Source: Thermomicrobiales bacterium
Lineage (GTDB): Bacteria; Chloroflexota; Chloroflexia; Thermomicrobiales; CFX8
Assembly: GCA_037045155.1 (NCBI GenBank)
Contig: JBAOIG010000003.1
Location: 124,001 to 188,000, forward strand
DNA length: 64,000 bases
Reading direction: 5' to 3'
Shown piece by piece: positions 1 to 7,906 of the stretch. How positions within the stretch are numbered: the first letter of the stretch is position 1; each line of letters opens with the position of its first letter. The notes below the pieces were generated by a model, which searched no databases, had not been told where the DNA came from, and saw nothing but the letters and a program-made list of their open reading frames with translations. Position numbers and translations under genes: made by a program.

Positions 1-28
1 GACGGCGTGGCAGCTTACCCCTGTGGTC

Positions 29-117
29 TGTCATTTTGAGCGCGCACGCGAGGAATCTCTGCTGCATTGGACCCCATCGAACGGGTGGGAGATCTTTCGC
101 TGCGGCTCAAGATGACA
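29..117. repeat. Short palindromic intergenic element (89 bp)
   Basis: The left end TGTCATTTTGAGC (29-41) and right end GCTCAAGATGACA (105-117) are inverted repeats with one mismatch, enclosing about 60 bp with no convincing gene. Elements of the form TGTCAT-CTTGAGC...GCTCAAGATGACA are common between genes in Chloroflexota and other bacteria, from general knowledge. It is probably a non-autonomous repeat or folded-RNA element. No function is inferred. A short open frame over it has no ribosome-binding site and is taken as chance. Confidence 0.6.
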
Positions 118-249
118 AAAAGACGAGGTCAGTTTCCATGCTGGCGTATTCGCCACCTTGGCGTTGACGACCCATTCGGGACGACAAGACGGCGAGATGA
201 CTCCTGTCCCGACCGTATCGCCATGACAGACACGGGATCCACTCTAGCC

Positions 250-289
250 ACTCATCCCCCGTCCCTCATCCCTCATCCCCCGTCTCCGA
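250..289. repeat. C-rich CTCATCCCCCGTCCC tract
   Basis: A run of imperfect repeats of CTCATCCC and CCCGTCCC. It overlaps the 3' end of the minus-strand deacylase gene: the TGA stop (273-275, TCA on plus) and the last glycines are written in repeat sequence. The same tract type recurs at 1811-1851, 2898-2924 (other orientation), 56248-56262 and 59020-59050, so it is a dispersed low-complexity family in this genome. Confidence 0.6.
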
Positions 290-1172
290 CCATATACGCG
301 TAGTCGCCGGTTTCGACGCGGGTGACGGCGCCGCGGGCGAGGATGAGGAGAGTCTCGGGGAAGGGGGCGTGGAAGCGTTCGAGCTCTTCGAACGTCTGCG
401 GATTGTAGGTCGTGCCGAGGAGCGTGCCGCCGGGGATGGCGTCGCCGAGGCGGTCGACGCCGACGGCCGGCACGAGCAGCCCGCCGTGGCGGGGCCGCAC
501 GATCGTGAGGCGGTCGAGGACGATCTGGTCGTCGCGCCGTGTTGGCTCGCCGGCGAGCGCGCCGAGGTGGCGCAGCGCGTTGCGCAGGCCCGCGACCGTC
601 CGGGAGATGTACTCCTCGTCGCGCAGCAGCCCGCCGCCCAGCTCGGTGACGACGGTGCGGACGCCGCGCTCGACAGCAACGGCCGAGAGGGTGCCGGGGT
701 AGCCCGGCCCGCGATAGAGGATCTTCGTCCCCAGCGCGCGCGATAGCGGCTCGTCGTTGTCTATGTAGGCGTAGTCGACGGTCGGCAGCGCGCCGCCGGC
801 GTGCAAGTCGATCAACGCGTCGAGTCCCGGCAGGAAGCCGTCGACGAACGCGGCGGCGAGCTGCTCGGTCAGCCAGCCGGCCGGGTCGCCGGGGAAGACG
901 CGATTGAGGTTCTGGCCATCCTGCGGCGTGTGGCGCGTCTGCGCCTGGAAGGCGAGCGGGTTGACGACCGGCGCGATTCGCAGCGTGCCGGCCAGCTCGC
1001 GGGGGTCGATCCCGGCGACCAGCCGCCGGAGCGCCTCGACCGGCGCCAGCTCGTCGCCATGCACGCCAGCGGTGAGGCCAACGACGGGACCCGGCCTTGC
1101 GCCCACGATCTCGTGGACGGCGATCCGCAGCGGCAGGCCGGTCGACAGGGTACAGATGTCGATGTAGCGCAT
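273..1172 (-). CDS. Succinylglutamate desuccinylase/aspartoacylase (AspA/AstE) family deacylase
   Basis: A 299-residue zinc-dependent amidohydrolase. The family removes acyl groups from N-acyl amino acids and is related to M14 carboxypeptidases. Visible ligands are His38 and Glu41 in GVHGDE and His124 in IDLHAGG; NLNRVFPG (about residues 88-95) is the Asn-Arg substrate-carboxylate motif. I start it at the ATG at 1172 because AAAGGA lies just upstream and the conserved N-terminus begins there; the longer frame upstream (to 1595) overlaps the opposite-strand lipoprotein and is unlikely. Substrate is not readable from sequence. It may act on amino-acid derivatives like the neighbouring amidinotransferase, but they are on opposite strands. 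Confidence 0.88.
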   Translation of the reverse strand: MRYIDICTLSTGLPLRIAVHEIVGARPGPVVGLTAGVHGDELAPVEALRRLVAGIDPRELAGTLRIAPVVNPLAFQAQTRHTPQDGQNLNRVFPGDPAGWLTEQLAAAFVDGFLPGLDALIDLHAGGALPTVDYAYIDNDEPLSRALGTKILYRGPGYPGTLSAVAVERGVRTVVTELGGGLLRDEEYISRTVAGLRNALRHLGALAGEPTRRDDQIVLDRLTIVRPRHGGLLVPAVGVDRLGDAIPGGTLLGTTYNPQTFEELERFHAPFPETLLILARGAVTRVETGDYAYMVGDGG

Positions 1173-1220
1173 CAGACGGTGTCCTTTCGGATGTGATCTC
1201 CCCACCTCGCACGCGTCCCG

Positions 1221-1226
1221 TATAGT
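1221..1226 (+). promoter_or_regulatory. Candidate -10 box TATAGT for the lipoprotein gene
   Basis: TATAGT stands out in GC-rich DNA 50 bp before the GTG start at 1276. No good -35 is visible. The predicted leader would run through the heptamer repeat at 1234-1261. Confidence 0.35.
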
Positions 1227-1233
1227 ACCCTCG

Positions 1234-1261
1234 CGTCCCACGTCCCGCGTCCCGCGTCCCG
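1234..1261. repeat. Four tandem heptamers CGTCCC(A/G)
   Basis: CGTCCCA, CGTCCCG, CGTCCCG and CGTCCCG follow each other at exact 7-nt spacing, directly before the ribosome-binding site GAAAGGA of the lipoprotein gene. A fifth CGTCCCG unit lies nearby at 1214-1220. Such a tandem could vary in copy number by slippage and alter the leader; that is inference. Confidence 0.7.
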
Positions 1262-1275
1262 AAAGGATCCTTGCC

Positions 1276-1719
1276 GTGCGAACTCTCGTCGTCATCCCAC
1301 TGCTGCTGATCCTCGCCACCTGTGGCGGGAGCGCGAGTCCGACATCGACGCCGGGGGCGACCGCGCCGACAGCGACGGTGTCGACGCCTGCGCCACTGCC
1401 GGCCTCGCCGCCAGTCGGCGCGTTGCCGACGGGGGAAGCCTGGGTGACGCCAAGCGGCGATCTGCCGGGGCCGGTGCGGCTGGCCGTCGGGGCCGCTGCC
1501 GAAGCGGCGAGCGTGCCGGTCGAGCAGGTCGTGGTCGTTGCCTGGGCGGCGGTCGACTGGGAGTCGTCGGCGCTCGGCTGCCCGAAGCCGGACATGGTCT
1601 ATCTGCCGGTGATCACGCCCGGCTATGCCGTCCGGCTCTCGATCGGTGGCAAGGAGGTCGAATACCACACGAACCTGGAGACGACCGTCGTCCGCTGCTC
1701 CCCACCTCTGCGCCGCTAG
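1276..1719 (+). CDS. Small secreted lipoprotein of unknown function
   Basis: 147 residues. The N-terminus has a short hydrophobic stretch ending in LATC-GG (Cys16), a lipobox, so it is probably a lipid-anchored surface protein. A Ser/Thr/Pro/Ala-rich linker (about 20-50) is followed by a compact domain with WESSALGCPKP, a Tyr-Leu-Pro-Val-x-Thr-Pro-Gly-Tyr stretch, EYHTN and a late Cys. That pattern resembles a small secreted domain seen in Chloroflexota and cyanobacteria; two cysteines could pair. GTG start at 1276 is set by GAAAGGA 8 nt upstream. Function unknown. Confidence 0.75.
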   Translation: MRTLVVIPLLLILATCGGSASPTSTPGATAPTATVSTPAPLPASPPVGALPTGEAWVTPSGDLPGPVRLAVGAAAEAASVPVEQVVVVAWAAVDWESSALGCPKPDMVYLPVITPGYAVRLSIGGKEVEYHTNLETTVVRCSPPLRR

Positions 1720-1760
1720 CCGGCCGGCTCACGCCGCTGTTCACAGGTGGCGATCTACGG

Positions 1761-1800
1761 GGGGCGAACACAAAGGGGCGAACACAAGGTTCGCCCCTAC
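1761..1800 (+). repeat. Left 40-bp inverted repeat flanking the amidinotransferase
   Basis: The 40 bp from GGGGCGAACACAAAGG to TTCGCCCCTAC match the reverse complement of 2925-2964 at 37 of 40 positions by eye. Internally it holds two GGGGCGAACACA units and a TTCGCCCC end able to pair with GGGGCGAA, so each copy can fold on itself. No third copy was seen in the window. Confidence 0.85.
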
Positions 1801-1810
1801 GAGCAGCCGC

Positions 1811-1851
1811 CCCACCCCCGTCCCCCATCCCTCATCCCCCATCCCCCGTCC
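1811..1851. repeat. C-rich CCCCCATCCCTCATCCCC tract
   Basis: Imperfect CCCGTCCC / CCCATCCC / CTCATCCC units lie between the left 40-bp repeat and the amidinotransferase start. The right side of the gene (2898-2924) has the same kind of tract in inverse orientation (GACGGGGGACGGGGGAC), so the symmetry of the flanks extends past the 40-bp repeats. Confidence 0.6.
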
Positions 1852-1893
1852 CCACCGTGCTACCCTCCCGACGACACAGGGAGGGAGCGGATT

Positions 1894-2928
1894 TTGGCGG
1901 AGATCAGGAATAGCGAGGCGTATTACCATGTCGTGCTGGAGCGCATTCCGCCGCGAGCGGAGCCGCCGTTCGAGGACCGCGCGATGCAGGAGCGCGTCTG
2001 GGGCCGGCAGTGGGGGGTCGGCGACGATGTCGGCCGGCTGCGCCTCGTCGCGCTCCACCGGCCGGGCGCGGAGATGGCGACGATCGACCCGGACAAGTAC
2101 GACGAGTCGATCGAGGCGCTGATCGACGACCGCGAGCAGTGGTACTGACGCGACGAGACGGGGCCGGATGTCGCGCTGATGCAGCGCCAGCACGACGGGC
2201 TGCGGGCGGCGCTCGTGGCCGAGGGCGTCGAGATCGTCGATGTCGGGGGCTCGCTGGGCGATGTCAAGGCGGTGTTCACCCGCGATCAGGCGATCGCCGT
2301 GGACGGCGGCGCGGTGATCTGCCGGATGGGTCCGGTCGGAGCCGATCCGGGCTATGGCCGGCGGGGCGAGGAGGCGTACATCACGAAGGTGATTGCTAAC
2401 CTCGGCATGCCGATCCTGCGGACGATCAATGGGACAGGGCTGATCGAGGGCGGCTCGTTCTGCTTCCTGACGCCGAAGGTCGCCGCGCTCGGCATGTCGT
2501 TCCGGCAGAACGAGGAGGGCGCGCGCCAGCTGGAGGACGTCCTGCGGGCCAGCGGGACGCGCCTGATCCGCGTGCCGCTCACCGGCCACGCCCTGCACAT
2601 CGACGGCGCAATCCTGATGGTCGATCATCGGACGGCGCTGGTGAACATGGCGCGGCTGCCGTACTGGTTCCTCGACGAGCTGAAGGCGCTGGGGATCCAG
2701 CTGGTGTATGTCTGGCCCAGCGAGGGACACGCGGTGAACTGCCTCGCCGTCCGCCCCGGCCGGGTGATCATCTCCGAGGGCTGCCCGCGCACGCGCGAGC
2801 GACTGACGGCGGCCGGCGTCGAGTCAATCGAGATCGACTACAGCGAGATCCGCAAGAACGGCGGCGGCATCCATTGCAGCACGTTGCCGCTCGTCCGAGA
2901 CAGGGACGGGGGACGGGGGACGGTGTAG
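1894..2928 (+). pseudogene. Amidinotransferase / arginine-deiminase-fold gene interrupted by in-frame TGA
   Basis: One reading frame from a TTG start at 1894 (strong GGGAGGGAG 6 nt upstream) to 2928, about 344 residues, broken by a single TGA at 2146-2148. On both sides the frame is coherent: REQWY before the stop and RDETGPDVALMQRQH after it, so the stop falls where a Trp (TGG) would fit. Downstream are family features: IEGGSF, HALHIDG and GGGIHCSTLPL with the likely nucleophilic Cys, as in dimethylargininase/arginine deiminase relatives. Either a recent nonsense mutation, a sequencing error, or two separately translated parts (an ATG at 2179 exists). The last residues read into a G-rich repeat. 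Confidence 0.75.
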
Positions 2929-2964
2929 GGGCGAACCTCGTGTTCGCCCCCGTGTGTTCGCCCC
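2925..2964 (-). repeat. Right 40-bp inverted repeat flanking the amidinotransferase
   Basis: Inverse partner of 1761-1800 (37/40 identical by eye; differences cluster at two sites). It begins inside the stop codon of the amidinotransferase frame and ends 13 bp before the stop of the beta-lactamase-like gene. The arrangement brackets a 1.2-kb segment carrying one gene. Confidence 0.85.
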
Positions 2965-2977
2965 GCTGGGGTGGCGG

Positions 2978-4318
2978 TCAGTCGCGTTCGGCGAGGCGGC
3001 CGCCGTTGCGGATGAATCGCGGGCGGGCGCTGTCTCCGTCAAAGAAGTCGACACGGCGGCCGGCGCTTGCGCCGGTGGTGACGAGGAACTCCCGCTCGCC
3101 GACCGGGGCAAGATGGTCCGCCGGTGGGGTCGTTCGCTTGCCGGAGAGCGCGCTGATGCTGGTTGCCTCCAGCCGCAGCCCGTCGTCCTCGACACTGACG
3201 GTGTAGACCGCCTGCGGCTGGCTGTAGTGGCCGGCGATCGCGTCGAGCTGCACGTCCGTCAGCGCGACACGTTCGGGGTCGCGCAGGTCCATGCCGAGGT
3301 CGTCGGCCAGCGCCCACTTCTCGACGGCGTTGTAGAGCGCTGCGCCCCGGCCACTGTTGGTGAGCATCGCGATTGCGTAGTCGCGGCCGGGGACGGCCGT
3401 CAGTCGCGCCTGGAAGCCGTTGGTCGTGCCGCCGTGGCCGATCAGCTTCTCGCCGTCCACCCACCGGATGTCCCAGCCGAGGCCCCACTCGTCGGCCCAG
3501 TTGCCCGCGATCGTCTGCTTCTCCTGCATGGCCGTCGCCGATGCGGCAGAGAGAACCTGCCGGTCTGCGAGCTTGCCGCTGTTCATGTGCATCTGGGCGA
3601 ACGACAGGAGGTCGTCGACCGTCGAGATGATCCCGCCGGCCGGGTTGACGCAGCGCGGCAGCGGGTAGCTGCGGGCGATTTCCTGCGCGTCGCCTGCCGG
3701 GTCGATAAGTGTGTGGCCGACGGCCGCCGAGTGGACGATCGCCTCGTGGGCGAAATAGACACTGTCGTCGAGGCCCAACGGTTCGAAGACGCGCTCGCGC
3801 ATGGCCTGCTCGAACGTCAGGCCGAGGACCTTCTCGACGACCGCGCCGGCCAGATTGAAGCCCACGTTGCAATATGCCCAGGAGCTCCCCAGTGGCGTCC
3901 ACTGGCGCAATGTCCGGAATGCCTCGACCGACTTTGCCAGCGCGTCGTCACCCATGCCGAAGTCGTCGAAGAAGTCGCCGTAGATGCCGCTGGTGTGTGT
4001 CAGCGTGTGGCGCAGGGTAACGCCGGCCTGGGCAGTTTCGTCGGCCAGCCGGAGGTCCGGCAGGTAGGTCACGATCGGCGCGTCGAGGTCGACCTTGCCC
4101 TCGTCGACGAGCAGCATCACGAGTGTCGCGCAGAAGACCTTCGAGATCGACCCGATCTGAAACAGCGTGTCTGGCCGGGCCGGCTGCCCGGTTTCCAGGC
4201 TCGTCACTCCCCAGGCGTGGAGACTGCGCTTGCCGTCGCGCAGGATCCCGACAGTGACGCCGGGAACCGTCCAGCGCGCCATCTGCTCGGCGATGATCGC
4301 GTCGAGACTCTCGCTCAT
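2978..4318 (-). CDS. Serine beta-lactamase-like hydrolase (class C / esterase family)
   Basis: 446 residues, full length for the family. Active-site motifs are intact: Ser57-Ile-Ser-Lys60 (SxxK nucleophile), Tyr149-Cys-Asn151 (YxN) and His295-Gly-Gly (KTG equivalent). Family members include AmpC-type enzymes, D-aminopeptidases and esterases; no signal peptide is obvious, so a cytosolic esterase or peptidase is more likely than antibiotic defence. ATG at 4318 is preceded by an in-frame TTG at 4321; I prefer the ATG. The last ~100 residues form an extra C-terminal domain typical of this group. It follows three small membrane-protein genes on the same strand. Confidence 0.85.
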   Translation of the reverse strand: MSESLDAIIAEQMARWTVPGVTVGILRDGKRSLHAWGVTSLETGQPARPDTLFQIGSISKVFCATLVMLLVDEGKVDLDAPIVTYLPDLRLADETAQAGVTLRHTLTHTSGIYGDFFDDFGMGDDALAKSVEAFRTLRQWTPLGSSWAYCNVGFNLAGAVVEKVLGLTFEQAMRERVFEPLGLDDSVYFAHEAIVHSAAVGHTLIDPAGDAQEIARSYPLPRCVNPAGGIISTVDDLLSFAQMHMNSGKLADRQVLSAASATAMQEKQTIAGNWADEWGLGWDIRWVDGEKLIGHGGTTNGFQARLTAVPGRDYAIAMLTNSGRGAALYNAVEKWALADDLGMDLRDPERVALTDVQLDAIAGHYSQPQAVYTVSVEDDGLRLEATSISALSGKRTTPPADHLAPVGEREFLVTTGASAGRRVDFFDGDSARPRFIRNGGRLAERD

Positions 4319-4355
4319 CAACTCTTACCCTCACCCCCGGCCGCCACGTGACGGC

Positions 4356-4688
4356 TTACTCCTGCCGGTGGATCCGGCGCATCAATTCCGTCTCTGCCTG
4401 CTCTGCCTCGTCAACAAGCGTTTCCTCATCGACGTGGGCGTAGAACGAACGAACTCCCCGCTCGCGCAGCCCGATGCCGGTCTGCCAGACCTGTTCGACC
4501 ATGCGCCGGCCGGACTGTGGCGCGAGGGCGAAGCCGACGATCAGGCCGACCGCGACGCCGAGCAGGTAGCCGCTCACGAACGAGAGCGACGATGTGTCGC
4601 CGCTCGTGTCCTGCAGCGTGCTATCCCAGTCGATCTCGCGCCAGGTCTCCCAGGGGGTCGATCGTTCGCCGTGAGGCATCCGCTCCAT
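4356..4688 (-). CDS. YtxH-like small membrane protein
   Basis: 110 residues. One hydrophobic segment (about residues 38-60, SGYLLGVAVGLIVGFALAP) followed by Gln-Ser-Gly-Arg-Arg and a charged amphipathic tail. The glycine-rich transmembrane helix followed by APxSGxxxR is the pattern of YtxH/gas-vesicle-like proteins. ATG at 4688 is chosen over a GTG at 4709 because AGGAGG lies 5 nt before it. It sits 37 bp upstream of the beta-lactamase-like gene and 43 bp downstream of another small membrane protein, probably in one transcript. Function unknown. Confidence 0.7.
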   Translation of the reverse strand: MERMPHGERSTPWETWREIDWDSTLQDTSGDTSSLSFVSGYLLGVAVGLIVGFALAPQSGRRMVEQVWQTGIGLRERGVRSFYAHVDEETLVDEAEQAETELMRRIHRQE

Positions 4689-4731
4689 TCGATCCTCCTG
4701 CCCGGCCACCGCTCAGCGCGGCACGCAGGCG

Positions 4732-5145
4732 CTAGTCGTCGGGCAGCGTCGAGACACCCTTGCCCTTGCGGTCGCGGCCGGCCGCGGTCTTGACCATCGC
4801 GCGAGCCTTGGCGATGTTGCCGTAGAACGAAATCATCGGCGAGGCGACCTCTTCGGTCATGAACGAGGCAGTGCCTTTCACCCGGCTGGCAGTCTCGGTC
4901 AGCTGCTCCAGCATCGGGATGATCTTGTCCTTGATCGCGAAGGCGACCCAGACGAGGACGGCCGACACGACGACGAGCAGGATCGTCATCACGACCGAGA
5001 TCAGGCCGATCAGGACGATCACGATGTCGCGCAGGCGCTCCAGCGCGGACTGGCGCTCGCCGCCGAGGAGGTACAGTCCGACGATCACAATAATGAATGC
5101 GACCAGCGCGCCGACGCCGATCAGGATCCCCTTGGTCTTGGTCAT
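4732..5145 (-). CDS. Two-helix membrane protein of unknown function
   Basis: 137 residues with two transmembrane segments: about 7-28 (ILIGVGALVAFIIVIVGLYL) and 40-70 (rich in Val, Ile and Leu), then a cytoplasmic tail with a possible amphipathic helix (KDKIIPMLEQLTETASRVKG) and a basic C-terminus (GRDRKGKG). A G-rich Shine-Dalgarno (GGGGG) precedes the ATG. The pairing with the downstream YtxH-like protein resembles the DUF948/YtxH pairs seen in other bacteria, but homology is not certain. Confidence 0.68.
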   Translation of the reverse strand: MTKTKGILIGVGALVAFIIVIVGLYLLGGERQSALERLRDIVIVLIGLISVVMTILLVVVSAVLVWVAFAIKDKIIPMLEQLTETASRVKGTASFMTEEVASPMISFYGNIAKARAMVKTAAGRDRKGKGVSTLPDD

Positions 5146-5285
5146 TCGTTGCTACCCCCTTGCCTACGCACACGACTACTCGCCCCGTCGTCGCTTCCAC
5201 GCTGTTCGGGCGCATGCCGCGCATCCATTGTTGCACGATCGTGGGTTGAGGTCATGCCTCGAGCCGCGCTCGTGGCCGGGATGGA

Positions 5286-5549
5286 TCAGCGAGCGGCGCT
5301 GGGAACCATGAAATACCAGGCAAGCCCCAGTAGCAGGAAGGCGCCGGTCAGCGAAGAGAACAACGGGATGCTGCCGAGCGGGAGCGCCTCAATGCCGAGC
5401 GCCACCCCGCCGATGTACCCGAGGAAGAATCCGGCGACCGCGCTTGCCCAGTAAACGGGCCACTGCCAGAGTCGCCGGCCGAGGATGGCGTGAAACCCGG
5501 ACCCGAGCGCGGTGGCGATCGTCAGGCTGAGGATGATCGACGGCGACAT
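5286..5549 (-). CDS. Small three-helix membrane protein
   Basis: 87 residues, almost entirely hydrophobic, with three likely transmembrane segments (about 3-20, 31-52 and 62-83). The start is only 21 nt downstream of the mnmA stop, with GGAG before the ATG, so it is probably cotranscribed with mnmA. No motif recognised. A 140-bp gap separates it from the next membrane-protein gene; nothing convincing was seen in that gap. Confidence 0.65.
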   Translation of the reverse strand: MSPSIILSLTIATALGSGFHAILGRRLWQWPVYWASAVAGFFLGYIGGVALGIEALPLGSIPLFSSLTGAFLLLGLAWYFMVPSAAR

Positions 5550-5570
5550 GATCGCTTGGCTCCGTCCGCG

Positions 5571-6866
5571 CTAGCTTGCGACCGACAGGCCGGGCGCGTC
5601 GGTCGCGCGGATCGTCCCGCCACCCAGCGCTTCATCACCCTGGTAGAACACGATCGCCTGTCCCGGCGCGACAGCGCCCGATAGCCCGGTTGCCCGGACG
5701 ATCACCGCGCCCGGCAGACCCGGCTCGACGGTTGCCGGATATGCCGTCCCACGGTAGCGGACGACGATCTGGCAGTCGAACGGGGCATCTGGCCAGCGGT
5801 CGTCAGTGAACGAGACACCATCGGCGACAATCCGGCTGGTCGCCAGCTCCGAACGGGGCCCAACGATAAGCAGATTCTGCCGGGGGTCGAGGCGGAGCAC
5901 GAAGAGTGGCTCGCGCGCGGAGACGCCGAGGCCCTTGCGCTGGCCGACAGTGTAGTGAAGCAGGCCCCGGTGCTGGCCGACGACGTTGCCGGCGCCATCG
6001 ACGATCGGCCCGGGTGTCGTCATCCGCCCCGCCTCCTCGCCCAGTCGTCGGGCGACGAATCCAGCGTGTTCGCCACTGGCGACGAAGCAGAGGTCCTGGC
6101 TCTCCGGCTTGTCAGCGACCGGCAGGCCGAAGCCACGGGCCAGCTCGCGAACCTCGGTCTTGCGCAGCCGGCCAAGCGGAAACTGCAAATAGGCGAGCTG
6201 CTCCTGGTCGAGGGTATGGAGAACGTACGACTGATCCTTCTGGTCATCTACCGCGCGGAACAGGTGATAGACCCCGGCGTCGTCACGCTCGATCCGCGCG
6301 TAGTGGCCCGTTGCGAGGCCGTTCGCGCCGAGCATCCGCGCCTTGCCGATCAGATGGCGAAACTTGACGTGCCGGTTGCACTCCAGGCACGGGTTCGGCG
6401 TTCGGCCCGCGGCATACTCGCTGACGAAGCGATCGATGACGCCGGCCTCGAACTCCTTCGCCATGTTCATCGCGTAGAAGGGCACATCGATTCGTTGGCA
6501 CGTGGCTCTCGCGTCCTCCATTGCATCGATCGAGCAGCATGGGTTGATGAAGCCTTGCTCGTCTGGCGGGTTGTAGAGGCGCATATTGACGCCGACGACA
6601 CGATAGCCGCGCTCGCGTAGCACCAGCGCCGCGACTGCCGAATCAACGCCACCACTCATCGCGACAACGATCGTCTGGCCGCTGCCGTCGATCGGGCCGG
6701 TATCGTAGCGGGAGAGCAGCGCGCGAGCATCCTCTGTGGAAAGCCGCGGTAGCGAGGTTGGCAATTGCCGCGCAGGACAGCTCGCGCCACCCGCGCCCGG
6801 GATGACGAGCGGCGACTGCGAGGGTATGAGCGGGATGATCGGATTAGCTCGGGTCGTCGTGGGCAT
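5571..6866 (-). CDS. mnmA: tRNA-specific 2-thiouridylase MnmA
   Basis: 431 residues. It makes the 2-thio group of s2U34 in Lys, Glu and Gln tRNAs. The PP-loop Ser71-Gly-Gly-Val-Asp-Ser activates the tRNA; the catalytic pair is Cys160 (TPNPCLECN) and Cys260 (SQDLCF). A CCS motif at 110-112 is common in the non-proteobacterial branch. Start ATG 6866 has AAGGA upstream. The N-terminus is about 60 residues longer than in E. coli and of low complexity, so a later start is possible though no better one is visible. A divergent SufR-like regulator lies upstream. Confidence 0.95.
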   Translation of the reverse strand: MPTTTRANPIIPLIPSQSPLVIPGAGGASCPARQLPTSLPRLSTEDARALLSRYDTGPIDGSGQTIVVAMSGGVDSAVAALVLRERGYRVVGVNMRLYNPPDEQGFINPCCSIDAMEDARATCQRIDVPFYAMNMAKEFEAGVIDRFVSEYAAGRTPNPCLECNRHVKFRHLIGKARMLGANGLATGHYARIERDDAGVYHLFRAVDDQKDQSYVLHTLDQEQLAYLQFPLGRLRKTEVRELARGFGLPVADKPESQDLCFVASGEHAGFVARRLGEEAGRMTTPGPIVDGAGNVVGQHRGLLHYTVGQRKGLGVSAREPLFVLRLDPRQNLLIVGPRSELATSRIVADGVSFTDDRWPDAPFDCQIVVRYRGTAYPATVEPGLPGAVIVRATGLSGAVAPGQAIVFYQGDEALGGGTIRATDAPGLSVAS

Positions 6867-6903
6867 GAGATCCTTCGTGATCGAGTGCGGTCGTGCGGAT
6901 TCA

Positions 6904-6909
6904 ATTGTA
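6904..6909 (-). promoter_or_regulatory. Candidate -10 box TACAAT for mnmA
   Basis: Reads TACAAT on the minus strand, giving a predicted start about 30 nt before the mnmA ATG and leaving room for its AAGGA site. No clear -35. The forward-strand patch at 6956-6961 (TATGAT) is the equivalent candidate for the divergent regulator. Confidence 0.4.
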
Positions 6910-7018
6910 CCCCCGACGCCAGACGACGCGCGGCGGGCGGCCGTGGTGCTTATGTTATGATAGCGGCCCGCGCGGGGTGTCTCCCCGGCGGAGAGTCGAC
7001 TCCACCCTGGATGCCTCA

Positions 7019-7684
7019 ATGCCGAGTGAAACGGTCCATCCGCAGCGCGGCAAGACGCGCGCCGACATCCTCAATGTCCTGAAACGTTCCGACGGGCTCA
7101 CCGCTGACCAGCTCGCGGGACAGCTTGGCATTACCTCGATGGCCGTTCGCAAGCACATCGCCGCGCTCGAATCCGAGGAGTTGATCGATTCATCGATCTC
7201 TCGCCGGCCGATCGGCCGGCCGGCCCGCGTCTATCGCCTCTCCAAACAATCCGACAGCCTCTTCCCGCGTCGATACGATACGATGGCCGTCGACCTGCTG
7301 ATCGATCTCGCGGCGATGGATGGTCCGGGCAAGCTCGACCTGCTGTTCAACCGGCGCGCCGACCGGACTTTTGAATACCTCGAACAACGCCTCAGCAGCG
7401 CGCGGACGCTTGGCGAACGCGTGAAAGCGCTCGCCGAGGGAATGGATGACCTCGGCTATCTGGCCGACTGGAAGCAGGTCGGCCCTGGAACCTATCTCGT
7501 CAATCAGTACAACTGCGCGATCCAGCGCGTAGCCTCTGCCTTCCCGCAGGTCTGCTATTACGAGCTCGAAACGTACCGACGACTCCTCGACGCCGATGTC
7601 CAGCGCAGTTGCCACCTGGCATCGGGTGATCATCTGTGCTGCTACGTCGTGACAGAACACGCTCCGGGGGATGCCGCCGGGTAG
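7019..7684 (+). CDS. SufR-like iron-sulfur transcriptional regulator
   Basis: 221 residues. N-terminal winged helix-turn-helix (about 12-72; DGLTADQLAGQLGITSMAVR, with RRPIGRPARVYRLS as the wing) in the DeoR/ArsR-like style of SufR. The C-terminal half has cysteines at 166, 179, 198, 207 and 208; Cys166-x12-Cys179 matches the first spacing of SufR cluster ligands as I recall it. SufR represses iron-sulfur assembly genes when it holds a cluster. ATG 7019 is used because the winged helix starts soon after; a GTG further up is possible. Divergent to mnmA, which itself needs sulfur transfer; regulation of mnmA by this protein is inference. Confidence 0.72.
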   Translation: MPSETVHPQRGKTRADILNVLKRSDGLTADQLAGQLGITSMAVRKHIAALESEELIDSSISRRPIGRPARVYRLSKQSDSLFPRRYDTMAVDLLIDLAAMDGPGKLDLLFNRRADRTFEYLEQRLSSARTLGERVKALAEGMDDLGYLADWKQVGPGTYLVNQYNCAIQRVASAFPQVCYYELETYRRLLDADVQRSCHLASGDHLCCYVVTEHAPGDAAG

Positions 7685-7906
7685 GCGCGCCGCCGGTCTC
7701 GTCTTCCTTGTCGTGGCCATCTCGCCGCTGTATTGTGTCAATAGTCTTCCGTGGGCCAGTTATCAGGCGCGACGGGTATCGCGCGAGAATCGCCTTCTGC
7801 CGGCCAGAGATGCCGGCCGCGCGGTTCAGCACCCGCCGTTGGTGTTTCGGATCCCCTGCAATTGGCGTCACAATTTCATTATGGGAAATGCAGAAGGGAC
7901 GATGTA

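Noticed and set aside
2146..2148. UGA as selenocysteine or recoded tryptophan
   Set aside because: TGA is used as normal stop in many genes here, no SECIS-like hairpin was seen after it, and the context fits Trp rather than Sec. A mutation or sequence error is simpler.
2954..4351. 465-codon open frame on plus opposite the beta-lactamase-like gene
   Set aside because: It lacks a ribosome-binding site and any domain, and mirrors the codon pattern of the real minus gene. A by-product of high GC.
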